A DNA stretch of 64,000 nucleotides, taken from positions 39,177,111-39,241,110 of the forward strand of contig NC_092576.1 in the NCBI RefSeq assembly GCF_037975245.1, read 5' to 3'. Source of the stretch: Apostichopus japonicus. Taxonomy: Eukaryota; Echinodermata; Holothuroidea; Aspidochirotida; Stichopodidae. The notes under the pieces were generated by a model that was not told the origin of the DNA, made no database searches, and saw only the letters and a list, made by a program, of their open reading frames with translations. Of the stretch, positions 15,601 through 29,460 are shown piece by piece; position 1 is the first letter of the stretch, and each line of letters starts with the position of its first letter. Position numbers and translations under genes: made by a program.

Positions 15601-18600
15601 ATGTATTTGAGATTAAGCAGTTCACCAATTTGGAATGACATCGAAACTTTGAAAAGGTGGAAATAAGATGGTCAAAAACTAATATTAGACTGTTCATTAA
15701 ATTCTCACACACATTATGGGGACCCTAATAGTTGGGAAAAAAAAAAAACATTCTACTTTACATTTAATATACATCACCTTAATCTATGCTGTTGGAAATG
15801 GTGAAAAAAAAAATTTCTCAAACAATAGGAGAAAGCCATATCAGTGTACATCCCTATTTTCTCTATAATATATCAAATTGTATGAATGTAGCACATGCAA
15901 CAGCATATATATTCTGATTAGGGCTTTCCAATCATCCCCACCCCTCATTCCCACTCAACTAGTGGAATGACATCAAAACATTATTTATACATAATATCAC
16001 ATTATTAGGGCGTTTATGGAGGTCTGACCCTGTATAGGGTACCTAATTCCATAGTAACCCACACCACTTGACATATGCAATGAGCTAGATAGAGTGATAG
16101 TGTACAAACTGTAATTTTCAGGACATATCAAACTTTACGTAGCAGGGAGAAAAGCAAATAGACGACCAATAGGGCAGCCAAGTCAACTGGACACCCCCCA
16201 CCCCTCCCCGACCCTCCATCCCATTCAACAAGGATGAATACACATAAAATCCTATGCTTTCAAATATTTGATCCTAATGATAGCCCTAGAACATACATAT
16301 AGCTGCTTTCCCAGTTTCCCCCTCCAGCAACACCCCCCCCCTTTTGCCCCACATGATGGTTCCACATATGGGTGGAGCCTGTAAAAGTTGGACAAGGTTA
16401 TTTTCTACACTGATGTATTTGAGATTAAGCAGTTCACCAATTTGGAATGACATCGAAACTTTGAAAAGGTGGAAATAAGATGGTCAAACACTAATATTAG
16501 ACTGTTCATTAAATTCTCACACACATTATGGGGACCCTAATAGTTGGGAAAAAAAAAACATTCTACTTTACATTTAATATACATCACCTTAATCTATGCT
16601 GTTGGAAATGGTGAAAAAAAAAATTTCTCAAACAATAGGAGAAAGCCATATCAGTGTACATCCCTATTTTCTCTATAATATATCAAATTGTATGAATGTA
16701 GCACATGCAACAGCATATATATTCTGATTAGGGCTTTCCAATCATCCCCACCCCTCATTCCCACTCAACTAGTGGAATGACATCAAAACATTATTTATAC
16801 ATAATATCACATTATTAGGGCGTTTATGGAGGTCTGACCCTGTATACGGTACCTGATTCCATAGTAACCCACACCACTTGCCACATGCAATGATCTAAAT
16901 AGAGTGATAGTGTACAAACTGTAATTTTCAGGACATATCAAACTTTACGTAGCAGGGAGAAAAGCAAATAGACGACCAATAGGGCAGCCAAGTCAATTGG
17001 ACACCCCCCACCCCTCCCCGACCCTCCATCCCATTCAACAAGGATGAATACACATAAAATTCTATGCTTTCAAATATTTGATCCTAATGATAGCCCTAGA
17101 ACATACATATAGCTGCTTTCCCAGTTTCCCCCTCCAGCAACACCCCCCCCCCCCCTATTGCCCCACATGATGGTTCCACATATGGGTGGAGCCTGTAAAA
17201 GTTGGACAAGGTTATTTTCTACACTGATGTATTTGAGATTAAGCAGTTCATCAATTTGGAATGACAACAAAACTTTGAAACGGTGGAAATAAGATGGTCA
17301 AAAATTAATATTAGACTGTTCATTAAATTTTTACACACATTGGGACCCTAATAGTTTAAAAAAACCCTTTGACATTACATTTAATATACATCACCTTAAT
17401 CTATGCTGTTGGAAATGGTAAAAAAAATCTTTCTCAAACAATAGGAGAAAGCCATAACAGTGTACATCCCTATTTTCTCTCTAATATATCAAATTGTATG
17501 AATGTAGCACATGCAACAGCATATATTCTGATTAGGGCTTTCCAATCATCCCCACCCCTCATTCCCACTCAACTAGTGGAATGACATCAAAACATTATTT
17601 ATACATAATATCACAATATTAGGGCGTTATGGAGGTCTGACCCTGTATAGGGTACCTAATTCCATAGTAACCCACACCACTTGACATATGCAATGAGCTA
17701 GATAGAGTGATAGTGTACAAACTGTAATTTTCAAGACATATCAAACTTTACGTAGCAGGGAGAAAAGCAAATAGACGACCAAGAGGGCAGCCAAGTCAAT
17801 TGGACCCCCCCTCCCCCCTCCCCGACCCTCCATCCCATTCAACAAGGATGAATACACATAAAATCCTATGCTTTCAAATATTTGATCCTAATGATAGCCC
17901 TAGAACGTACATATAGCTGCATCCCAGTTTCCCCCTCCAGCAACACCCCCCCCCCTTTTGCCCCACATGATGGTTCCACATATGGGTGGAGCCTGTAAAA
18001 GTTGGACAAGGTTATTTTCTACACTGATGTATTTGAGATTAAGCAGTTCATCAATTTGGAATGACATCAAAACTTTGAAACGGTGAAAATAAGATGGTCA
18101 AAAACTAATATTAGACTGTTCATTAAATTCTCACACACATTGGGACCATAATAGTACAAAAAAAAAAACCTTTGACATTACATTTAATATACATCACCTT
18201 AATCTATGCTGTTGTAAATGGTAAAAAAAAATCTTTCTCAAACAATAGGAGAAAGCCATAACAGTGTACATCCCTATTTTCTCTCTAATATATCAAATTG
18301 TATGAATGTAGCACATGCAACACCATATATTCTGATGAGGGCTTTCCAATCATCCCCACCCCTCATCCCCACTCAACTAGTGGAATGACATCAAAACATT
18401 ATTTATACATAATATCACAATATTAGGGCGTTATGGAGGTCTGACCCTGTATAGGGTACCTAATTCCATAGTAACCCACACCACTTGACATATGCAATGA
18501 GCTAGATAGAGTGATAGTGTACAAACTGTAATTTTCAGGACATATCAAACTTTACGTAGCAGGGAGAAAAGCAAATAGACGACCAATAGGGCAGCCAAGT

Positions 18601-21600
18601 CAACTGGACACCCCCCACCCCTCCCCAACCCTCCATCCCATTCAACAAGGATGAATACACATAAAATCCTATGCTTTCAAATATTTGATCCTAATGATAG
18701 CTCTAACCTACATATAGCTGCTTTCCCAGTTTCCCCCTCTAGCAACCCCCCTCCCTTTTTGCCCCACATGATGGTTCCACATATGGGTGGAGCCTGTAAA
18801 AGTTGGACGAGGTAATTTTCTACACTGATGTATTTGAGATTAAGCAGTTCACCAATTTGGAATGACATCAAAATTTTGAAACGGTGAAAATAAGATGGTC
18901 AAAAATTAATATTAGACTGTTCATTAAATTCTCACACACATTGGGACCATAATAGTACAAAAAAAAACCCTTTGACATTACATTTAATATACATCACCTT
19001 AATCTATGCTGTTGGAAATGGTAAAAAAAATCTTTCTCAAACAATAGGAGAAAGCCATAACAGTGTACATCCCTATTTTCTCTCTAATATATCAAATTGT
19101 ATGAATGTAGCACATGCAATAGCATATATTCTGATTAGGGCTTTCCAATCATCCCCACCCCTCATTCCCACTCAACTAGTGGAATGACATCAAAACATTA
19201 TTTATACATAATATCACAATGTTAGGGCGTTATGGAGGTCTGACCCTGTATACGGTACCTGATTCCATAGTGACCCACACCACTTACCACATGCAATGAG
19301 CTAGATAGAGTGATAGTGTACAAACTGTAATTTTCAGGACATATCAAACTTTACGTAGCAGGTAGAAAAGCAAATAGACGACCAAGAGGGCACGCAAGTC
19401 ACTTGGACCCCCCCCAACCCTCCTCGACCCTCCATCCCATTCAACAAGGATGAATACACATAAAATCCTATGCTTTCAAATATTTGATCCTAATGATAGC
19501 CCTAGAACCTACATATAGCTGCTTTCCCAGTTTCCCCCTCCAGCAACACCCCCCCCCCTTTTGCCCCACATGATGGTTCCACATATGGGTGGAGCCTGTA
19601 AAAGTTGGACAAGGCTATTTTCTACACTGATGTATTTGAGATTAAGCAGTTCATCAATTTGGAATGACAACAAAACTTTGAAACGGTGGAAATAAGATGG
19701 TAAAAAATTAATATTAGACTGTTCATTAAATTCTCACACACATTATGGGGACCCTAATAGTTGGGGAAAAAAAAAACATTCTACTTTACATTCAATATAC
19801 ATCACCTTAATCTATGCTGTTGGAAATGGTGAAAAAAAAATTTCTCAAACAATAGGAGAAAGCCATAACAGTGTACATCCCTATTTTCTCTATAATATAT
19901 CAAATTGTATGAATGTAGCACATGCAACAGCATATATATTCTGATTAGGGCTTTCCAATCATCCCCACCCCTCATTCCCACTCAACTAGTGGAATGACAT
20001 CAAAACATTATTTATACATAATATCACATTATTAGGGCGTTATGGAGGTCTGACCCTGTATACGGTACCTGATTCCATAGTAACCCACACCACTTGCCAC
20101 ATGCAATAATCTAAATAGATTGATAGTGTACAAACTGTAATTTTCAAGACATATCAAACTTTACGTAGCAGGTAGAAAAGCAAATAGACGACCAAGAGGG
20201 CACGCAAGTCACTTGGGCCCCCCCACCCCTCCCCGACCCTCCATCCCATTCAACAAGGATGAATACACATAAAATGCTTTCTAATATTTGATCCTAATGA
20301 TAGCTCTAACCTACATATAGCTGCTTTCCCAGTTTCCCCCTCTAGCAACCCCCCCCCCCCCTTTTGCCCCACATGATGGTTCCACATATGGGTGGAGCCT
20401 GTAAAAGTTGGACAAGGTAATTTTCTACACTGTTGTATTTGAGATTAAGCAGTTCACCAATTTGGGATGGCATGGAAACCTTGAAATGGTGGAAATAAGA
20501 TGGTCAAAAATTAATATTAGACTGTTCATTAAATTCTCACACACATTATGGGGACCCTAATAGTTGGAAAACAAACCTTCTACTTTACATTTAATATACA
20601 TCACCTTAATCTATGCTGTTGGAAATGGTAAAAAAATCTTTCTCAAACAATAGGAGAAAACCATAACAGCCGTGTACATCCCTATTTTCTCTCTAATATA
20701 TCAAATTGTATGAATGCAGCACATGCAACAGCATATATATTCTGATTAGGGCTTTCCAATCATCCCCACCCCTCATTCCCACTCAACTAGTGGAATGACA
20801 TCAAAACATTATTTATACATAATATCACAATGTAAGGGCGTTATGGAGGTCTGACCCTGTATACGGTACCTGATTCCATAGTAACCCACACCACTTGCCA
20901 CATGCAATGAGCTAGATAGTGTGATAGTGTACAAACTGTAATTTTCAAGACATATCAAACTTTACGTAGCAGGTAGAAAAGCAAATAGACGACCAAGAGG
21001 GCATGCAAGTCACTTGGACCCCCCCCCCCCAACCCTCCTCGACCCTCCATCCCATTCAACAAGGATGAATACACATAAAATCCTATGCTTTCAAATATTT
21101 GATCCTAATGATAGCCCTAGAACCTACATATAGCTGCTTTCCCAGTTTCCCCCTCCAGCAACACCCCCCCCCCTTTTGCCCCACATGATGGTTCCACATA
21201 TGGGTGGAGCCTGTAAAAGTTGGACAAGGCTATTTTCTACACTGATGTATTTGAGATTAAGCAGTTCATCAATTTGGAATGACAACAAAACTTTGAAACG
21301 GTGGAAATAAGATGGTAAAAAATTAATATTAGACTGTTCATTAAATTCTCACACACATTATGGGGACCCTAATAGTTGGGAAAAAAAAAACATTCTACTT
21401 TACATTCAATATACATCACCTTAATCTATGCTGTTGGAAATGGTGAAAAAAAAATTTCTCAAACAATAGGAGAAAGCCATAACAGTGTACATCCCTATTT
21501 TTTCTATAATATATCAAATTGTATGAATGTAGCACATGCAACAGCATATATATTCTGATTAGGGCTTTCCAATCATCCCCACCCCTCATTCCCACTCAAC

Positions 21601-24600
21601 TAGTGGAATGACATCAAAACATTATTTATACATAATATCACATTATTAGGGCGTTATGGAGGTCTGACCCTGTATACGGTACCTGATTCCATAGTAACCC
21701 ACACCACTTGCCACATGCAATAATCTAAATAGAGTGATAGTGTACAAACTGTAATTTTCAAGACATATCAAACTTTACGTAGCAGGTAGAAAAGCAAATA
21801 GACGACCAAGAGGGCACGCAAGTCACTTGGGCCCCCCCCCACCCCTCCCCGACCCTCCATCCCATTCAACAAGGATGAATACACATAAAATGCTTTCAAA
21901 TATTTGATCCTAATGATAGCTCTAACCTACATATAGCTGCTTTCCCAGTTTCCCCCTCTAGCAACCCCCCCCCCCTTTTGCCCCACATGATGGTTCCACA
22001 TATGGGTGGAGCCTGTAAAAGTTGGACAAGGTAATTTTCTACACTGTTGTATTTGAGATTAAGCAGTTCACCAATTTGGGATGGCATGGAAACCTTGAAA
22101 CGGTGAAAATAAGATGGTCAAAAATTAATATTAGACTGTTCATTAAATTCTCACACACATTATGGGGACCCTAATAGTTGGAAAACAAACCTTCTACTTT
22201 ACATTTAATATACATCACCTTAATCTATGCTGTTGGAAATGGTAAAAAAATCTTTCTCAAACAATAGGAGAAAACCATAACAGCTGTGTACATCCCTATT
22301 TTCTCTCTAATATATCAAATTGTATGAATGCAGCACATGCAACAGCATATATATTCTGATTAGGGCTTTCCAATCATCCCCACCCCTCATTCCCACTCAA
22401 CTAGTGGAATGACATCAAAACATTATTTATACATAATATCACAATATTAGGGCGTTATGGAGGTCTGACCCTGTATACGGTACCTGATTCCATAGTGACC
22501 CACACCACTTGCCACATGCAATGAGCTAGATAGTGTGATAGTGTACAAACTGTAATTTTCAAGACATATCAAACTTTACGTAGCAGGTAGAAAAGCAAAT
22601 AGACGACCAAGAGGGCACGCAAGTCACTTGGACCCCCCCCACCCCGCCTCGACCCTCCATCCCATTCAACAAGGATGAATACACATAAAATCCTATGCTT
22701 TCAAATATTTGATCCTAATGATAGCTCTAACCTACATATAGCTGCTTTCCCAGTTCCCCCCTCCAGCAACCCCCCCCCCCGCCTTCTGCCCCACATGATG
22801 GTTCCACATATGTGTGGAGCCTGTAAATGTTGGACAAGGTAATTTTCTACACTGATGTATTTGAGATTAAGCAGTTCACCAATTTGGAATGACATCAAAA
22901 CTTTGAAACGGTGAAAATAAGATGGTCAAAAATTAATATTAGACTGTTCATTAAATTCTCACACACATTATGGGGACCCTAATAGTAAAAAAAAAAAACC
23001 TTTGACATTACATTTAATATACATCACCTTAATCTATGCTGTTGGAAATGGTAAAAAAAAAAATCTCAAACAATAGGAGAAAGCCATATCAGTGTACATC
23101 CCTATTTTCTCTCTAATATATCAAATTGTATGAATGTAGCACATGCAATAGCATATATTCTGATTAGGGCTTTCCAATCATCCCCACCCCTCATTCCCAC
23201 TCAACTAGTGGAATGACATCAAAACATTATTTATACATGTATAATATCACAATATTAGGGCGTTATGGAGGTCTGACCCTGTATACGGTACCTAATTCCA
23301 TAGTAACCCACACCACTTGACATATGCAATGAGCTAGATAGAGTGATAGTGTACAAACTGTAATTTTCAGGACATATCAAACTTTACGTAGCAGGGAGAA
23401 AAGCAAATAGACGACCAAGAGGGCAGCCAAGTCAATTGGACCCCCCCACCCCTCCCCGACCCTCCATCCGATTCAACAAGGATGAATACACATAAAATCC
23501 TATGCTTTCAAATATTTGATCCTAATGATAGCCCTAGAACATACATATAGCTGCTTTCCCAGTTTCCCCCTCCAGCAACACCCCCCCCCCCTTTTGCCCC
23601 ACATGATGGTTCCACATATGGGTGGAGCCTGTAAAAGTTGGACAAGGCTATTTTCTACACTGATGTATTTGAGATTAAGCAGTTCATCAATTTGGAATGA
23701 CAACAAAACTTTGAAACGGTGGAAATAAGATGGTCAAAAATTAATATTAGACTGCTCATTAAATTCTCACACACATTATGGGGACCCTAATAGTTGGAAA
23801 AAAAAACCTTTGACATTACTTTTAATATACATCACCTTAATCTATGCTGTTGGAAATGGTGAAAAAAAAAAATCTCAAACAATAGGAGAAAGCCATATCA
23901 GTGTACATCCCTATTTTCTCTCTAATATATCAAATTGTATGAATACAGCACATGCAACAGCATATATATTCTGATTAGGGCTTTCCAGTCATCCCCACCC
24001 CTCATTCCCACTCAACTAGTGGAATGACATCAAAACATTATTTATACATAATATCACATTATTAGGGCGTTATGGAGGTCTGACCCTGTATAGGGTACCT
24101 GATTCCATAGTAACCCACACCACTTGCCACATGCAATGATCTAAATAGAGTGATAGTGTTCAAACTGTAATTTTCAGGACATATCAAACTTTACGTAGCA
24201 GGGAGAAAAGCAAATAGACGACCAAGAGGGCACGCAAGTCAATTGGACCCCCCTCCCCCCTCCCCGACCCTCCATCCCGTTCAACAAGGATGAATACACA
24301 TAAAATCCTATGCTTTCAAATATTTGATCCTAATGATAGCCCTAGAACATACATATAGCTGCTTTCCCAGTTTCCCCCTCCAGCAACACCCCCCCCCTTT
24401 TGCCCCACATGATGGTTCCACATATGGGTGGAGCCTGTAAAAGTTGGACAAGGTTATTTTCTACGTGATGTATTTGAGATTAAGCAGTTCATCAATTTGG
24501 AATGACAACAAAACTTTGAAACGGTGGAAATAAGATGGTCAAAAATTAATATTAGACTGTTCATTAAATTCTCACACACATTGGGACCATAATAGTAAAA

Positions 24601-26424
24601 AAAAAAAACCTTTGACATTACATTTAATATACATCACCGTAATCTATGCTGTTGGAAATGGTAAAAAAAATCTTTCTCAAACAATAGGAGAAAGCCATAA
24701 CAGTGTACATCCCTATTTTCTCTCTAATATATCAAATTGTATGAATGTAGCACATGCAATAGCATATATTCTGATTAGGGCTTTCCAATCATCCCCACCC
24801 CTCATTCCCACTCAACTAGTGGAATGACATCAAAACATTATTTATACATAATATCACAATGTTAGGGCGTTATGGAGGTCTGACCCTGTATACGGTACCT
24901 GATTCCATAGTGACCCACACCACTTGCCACATGCAATGAGCTAGATAGTGTGATAGTGTACAAACTGTAATTTTCAAGACATATCAAACTTTACGTAGCA
25001 GGTAGAAAAGCAAATAGACGACCAAGAGGGCACGCAAGTCACTTGGACCCCCCCCCAACCCTCCTCGACCCTCCATCCCATTCAACAAGGATGAATACAC
25101 ATAAAATCCTATGCTTTCAAATATTTGATCCTAATGATAGCTCTCACCTACATATAGCTGCTTTCCCAGTTTCCCCCTCCAGCAACCCCCCCCCCTTTTG
25201 CCCTACATGATGGTTCCACATGTGGGTGGAGCCTGTAAAAGTTGGACAAGGAAATTTTATACACTGATGTATTTGAGATTAAGCAGTTCACCAATTTGGA
25301 ATGACATCAAAACTTTGAAACGGTGAAAATAAGATGGTCAAAAATTAATATTAGACTGTTCATTAAATTCTCACACACATTATGGGGACCCTAATAGTTG
25401 GAAAAAAAACCTTCGACATTACATTTAATATACATCACCTTAATCTATGCTGTTGGAAATGGTAAAATAAATCTTTCTCAAACAATAGGAAAAAGCCATA
25501 ACAGTGTACATCCCTATTTTCTCTATAATATATCAAATTGTATGAATGTAGCACATGCAACAGCATATATTCTGATTAGGGCTTTCCAATCATCCCCACC
25601 CCTCATTTCCGCTCAATTAGTGGAATGACATCAAAACATTATTTATACATAATATCACAATATTAGGACGTTATGGAGGTCTGACCCTGTATACGGTACC
25701 TGATTCCATAGTAACCCGCACCACTTGCCACATGCAATGAGCTAGATAGTGTGATAGTGTTCAAACTGTAATTTTCAAGACATATCAAACTTTACGTAGC
25801 ACGGAGAAAAGCAAATAGACGACCAAGAGGGCAGCCAAGTCAATTGGACCCCCCCCACCCCTCCCCGACCCTCCATCCCATTCAACAAAGATGAATACAC
25901 ATAAAATCCTATGCTTTGAAATATTTGATCCTAATGATAGCTCTAACCTACATATAGCTGCTTTCCCAGTTTCCCCCTCCAGGAACCCCCCCCCCAACTT
26001 CTGCCCCACATGATGGTTCCACATATGGGTGGACCCTGTAAATGTTGGACAAGGTAATTTTCTACACTGATGTATTTGAGATTAAGCAGTTCACCAATTT
26101 GGAATGACATCAAAACTTTGAAACGGTGAAAATAAGATGGTCAAAAATTAATATTAGACTGTTCATTAAATTCTCACACACATTTAGGGACCCTAATAGT
26201 TGAAAAAAAAAAAACCTTTGACATTACATTTAATATACATCACCTTAATCTATGCTGTTGGAAATGGTGAAAAAAAATTCTTTCTCGAACAATAGGAGAA
26301 AGCCATAACAGTGTACATCCCTATTTTCTCTATAATATATCAGATTGTATGACTTTTGTACACTGTCGTGCTGGAGATGGTTGGGAAAGTGACATAGGAG
26401 CCCTATTTAGACCATTTTATGTAG

Positions 26425-26775
26425 CAAATGCTACATTTCTGTAGTTTGATATGTCTTTGAAACTACAGATTGTACACTGTTTTGAAGTTCATTGCATGGG
26501 GCAGGTGGAATGGGCCCATGGGGAATCAGGTACTTCATACTTTGAGTACTTTATTCAGGGTTTGACATTTCATAATGGCCTAATATTCCAATGTTATGTC
26601 TATTTAATGCTTTGATGTCATTCCACTTGTTGATTGGAAATGGGGGATAAGGTGACTTGACCACCCAATTAAGCTATATGCTGTTGCATATGCTAGATCT
26701 ATAAAGTTTGGCATGCCTTGGAAAGTACACTACCTTTTAACCTTTTCCCCTATTCTTTGTCAAATATTTTATCAT
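26425..26775 (-). repeat. Diverged inverted copy of part of the satellite monomer
   Basis: Read on the minus strand, this stretch aligns with the monomer from the TACGTAGCAGG side back to the AATAGGAGAAA side. On the plus strand, shared landmarks occur in the order expected of the reverse complement: GTTTGATATGTC, then TTGTACACT, TTCATTGCAT, CAGGTACT, CCTAATATT, TTTGATGTCATTCCACT, GTTGATTGGAAATGGGG, ATATGCTGTTGCATATGCTA, TACACT and CCTATTCTTTG. Identity is clearly lower than between array monomers, so it is older than the array homogenisation. It starts about 70 bp after the last forward monomer breaks off. Confidence 0.8.
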
Positions 26776-28430
26776 ATTCTCACATAGATATTGTTTTTCT
26801 GCTCTCTTACAGACAAGGGCTGGCTGGCTGGCACAGTACTATCATATAAATGCTCAAGTTGGTATATCAAGGCTGCTTGGTTCCATATTATATAATGTTG
26901 TGTTGGGACCTCCGGATATGCAATAAACATGTTCTTGGATTTTGTCAGCTGGGTTGGTTTCAAGCAAACAATTCTTGCATAGTGGATATGTCAGCACTAT
27001 AGCAACAGATCATACTGATTGGTGAAGTTCAGCTCTATGCACAATATTCATTTCAGAGAATCTTTGTTTCTTGTGTTCAGTTCTTTGATTATCATACATT
27101 TTGGAGACCATTGAGCACATTGTATTATATCACCATGCATTGATCTTGATATTATATTGATGAGTTATTTATTAAACTGAGATGGTATGTGTTTGAGGAG
27201 TTTTAATACTAAAGAATATATTATGATGCAAGAGAAAGGCATAATTAGAAAATTTACAAAACATTTGTGAACATCATGCTTTGTCAATGTGACAGGAAGA
27301 TTAGCTATGATGAAATATAATATATACCATACCATATTATACCAGTGAAAATTATACTTTTTTAAAGATAAAGTGATGTACTGTTGATATTTGTCTTGAA
27401 ACAGTTCCATATGTATGGACAAATCTGTTGCAATGTAGATACATAGGGTGCAACATATGACAAGAATTGAATAAAATTCTACTCTACTCTACTTCCTCTA
27501 CAATATCTGTAATATCCTCTCTATGTTTCCACACAGTTGTATAAAAGTTCTTCTTTGGGTTTTTTTTGTGCTACTATTTTACAGGGCACGAAGGGTGTTG
27601 TTTTGGCTGTGTTTTTTCCAAGGAGGAAGGTGGATTACCCCCCTCCCCCCTGGTTCCCCACCTTCACCTTATGCTGAAATTATCCCCCTATTTTGAATCA
27701 AATTGAGTCAAGTGGTGATGCCAACCAACATGGAGTGTTTGAACAGCAGCTTGGTTTTGAACTGTTATTTAGGTAAACAGTTCAATTAAATGTTTCCTGT
27801 GTGGGAGAGGACAAAGGTGCCCACTTAAGGCTTTAAAAAGTTGGCCAGTATTGTTATCCTATATTTACCATTGCATTCTTTCAAAATTGCATGGAATTAA
27901 AATTTGAGGGATGTATCAGGAAATAAGTTCCATATGCAACAAACCAATATATGGCATCCTTCCATGACAATTGTGAAATGCCAGATATCTTGTTCAATCA
28001 TTATGCCTCCTCCTCCTCCACTCCCCCCCCCCCTTCCTCCACCCCAGAAATTACTACCAATAACACTATGGAATATAATTACATTGGTAATGATTGAAAT
28101 TATGTGGCTTGAAGTGTTTTTTTTTTCATTTTTCGATATCAACCTTTCTGCAAAAACTATAATGTGTCCCTAACGATCATTATTTGAAGTAACACACTGT
28201 TTTCCCCATCATACCCCCTTCGGCATCCCAGGAATGGATAATAAGCACACTTCGATCATGAACAGTTAGAAGTAGTGCTTCTCAAATGATATCCAGCTGA
28301 TACCAGTTTCAAACAAGTCTGTGGCCAACTCACTTGTCATGTGTGAAGTAATTTTTTCCCTTATCACCCCCCCCTTCCCCTTCCCCATGATATACTGACA
28401 ATGGAACAGAAGCATGCTACATTGATTATG
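26776..28430. other. AT-rich stretch with no gene seen
   Basis: No exon with good splice sites or a recognisable protein was found on either strand. At 27465-27495 the run GAATAAAATTCTACTCTACTCTAC has the look of a retroelement 3' tail (polyadenylation-like word plus short tandem pentamers), but nothing upstream looks like reverse transcriptase. C/T-rich low-complexity tracts lie near 27640-27655, 28005-28045 and 28365-28390. Confidence 0.5.
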
Positions 28431-28449
28431 ATTGAAATAACAAACTTCC

Positions 28450-28765
28450 AGTGAGGTCCCCATAAACCAATTCAGTGTGTGTTAAGTCAGTAGTGAGTCC
28501 CCACAAGTAATGTGGAATGTCTTGTATAGTAACACTATAACAAAAGTAAATAAAAACATAAATAATCCCTAACTTAATTTTGGATGGAAAGGTCATTACA
28601 AATTCAAAGTTTGAAGCCTCTGTGATCATTGTAACTAACGGTCCCCATAATGATAGCCAAAAGGTTGAGTCCCCGTAAACCACCTTACGCCTGTATGTAT
28701 GTGTGTACCTTGTGTGTACGTAACGAGCTGCTTCCCTTTGGACTGACAGTAGTCCCCATCCATGT
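28450..28765 (-). repeat. Dispersed short GTCCCCA repeats
   Basis: The plus strand has GTCCCCA or GTCCCCG near 28456, 28496, 28641, 28669 and 28753; two of them (28456 and 28669) extend to GTCCCC-TAAACCA. Two overlapping minus-strand open frames of 85 and 103 codons cross this region, but they have no recognisable domain and contain the repeat in different frames, so I do not call them genes. Confidence 0.5.
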
Positions 28766-29240
28766 CCAGATTATGTGGCAAGTAATTCAATGCAGTAGTA
28801 GGCCCAGTCAGCCTTCTATGACCTAAACCTGCTATCATTTTATCTTTCATTCTCTGGCTATTAAAACTCATAATATTAAATTGCTTTTTCTGTACAGCCT
28901 GCTGCAATTGTGGTGTTGTGTTTTCTTCCATGTTATGTTTTATCAAGTTCTTTTTAAAGTAGTGTTTGAAAAATTCTACTAATTTTTTGTTGTTTGTGTA
29001 GGCCTACTTATTTGTAACTGCCCTGTGTAATTTACTTAAGAATCATGATACATTGTCTTTGTTGCAGGTGGACAATTTCTATATTCTTGTGAACGAAGTC
29101 AATTTATCTCCTATGCCTAGCCTTGGCTGATTACATGCCACAATTTGGTACAAGGATGGTGTTTTGATTTTCTTGTTTCAAACACCACTGCAAAGGCACC
29201 CAATTTCAAGCGAATAGCGGCTTTGCTTAGGCTCTGTCTT
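28766..29240. other. Non-coding stretch, nothing recognised
   Basis: Unique AT-rich sequence. The words TAGGCCTA and TAGCCTAG begin to appear here; no exon or RNA gene is evident. Confidence 0.4.
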
Positions 29241-29244
29241 GTTT

Positions 29245-29460
29245 ATAGCCTAGGTAGACTAGGTCTTGTTCTAGCCTAGTACTACTATTACTAGTTAGAC
29301 TTAAGTACACTAGGCTAGGCCTGGTACTAGTAGTATAGCAGTAATTAGTAAGTAGTACTAGTACTACTACTATTACTAGGCCTAATACTAGTTAGACTTA
29401 AGTACACTAGGCTAGTACTAGTAGTAGTATTAGTAAGTAGCCTAGTACTACTATTTCTAA
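29245..29460. repeat. CTAGTA-rich degenerate tandem repeat
   Basis: CTAGTACTACTATTACTAG-like text recurs with two copies of TTAGACTTAAGTACACTAGGC (near 29295 and 29393) embedded in CTAGTA / TACTAG words. About two imperfect units of ~95-100 bp. Confidence 0.75.

Larger units (their letters stand above)
1..26355 (+). repeat. Tandem satellite array, ~804-bp monomer, about 32 copies
   Basis: A single unit repeats head to tail from the left window edge to about 26355. The marker CTATGCTGTTGGAAATGGT recurs near 101, 903, 1709, 2515, 3312, 4116, 4926, 5727, 6528, 7333, 8140, 8940, 9745, 10546 and 11351. After the hAT insertion it returns at 13367 and continues to about 26250, a mean period of ~804 bp. 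Each monomer holds a variable A-run (after CCCTAATAGT), a variable C-run (after CCTCCAGCAA) and pyrimidine-rich C-tract clusters. Open frames of 60-78 codons recur on both strands at the same place in every unit, but homopolymer length shifts them from copy to copy, so I read them as repeat shadows and not genes. Two-monomer blocks of ~1.6 kb are locally duplicated. The array starts outside the window. A centromeric or heterochromatic role is possible but not shown. Confidence 0.97.

Noticed and set aside
1-26355. CRISPR-like repeat-spacer array
   Set aside because: The unit is 804 bp with no short repeat alternating with unique spacers, and the DNA is eukaryotic.
1-26355. CENP-B box in the satellite
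   Set aside because: I looked for the TTCG....A..CGGG pattern in the monomer and did not find it; a centromere role is left open.
28635-28946. 103-codon minus-strand frame
   Set aside because: No domain, no splice support, overlaps dispersed GTCCCCA repeats.
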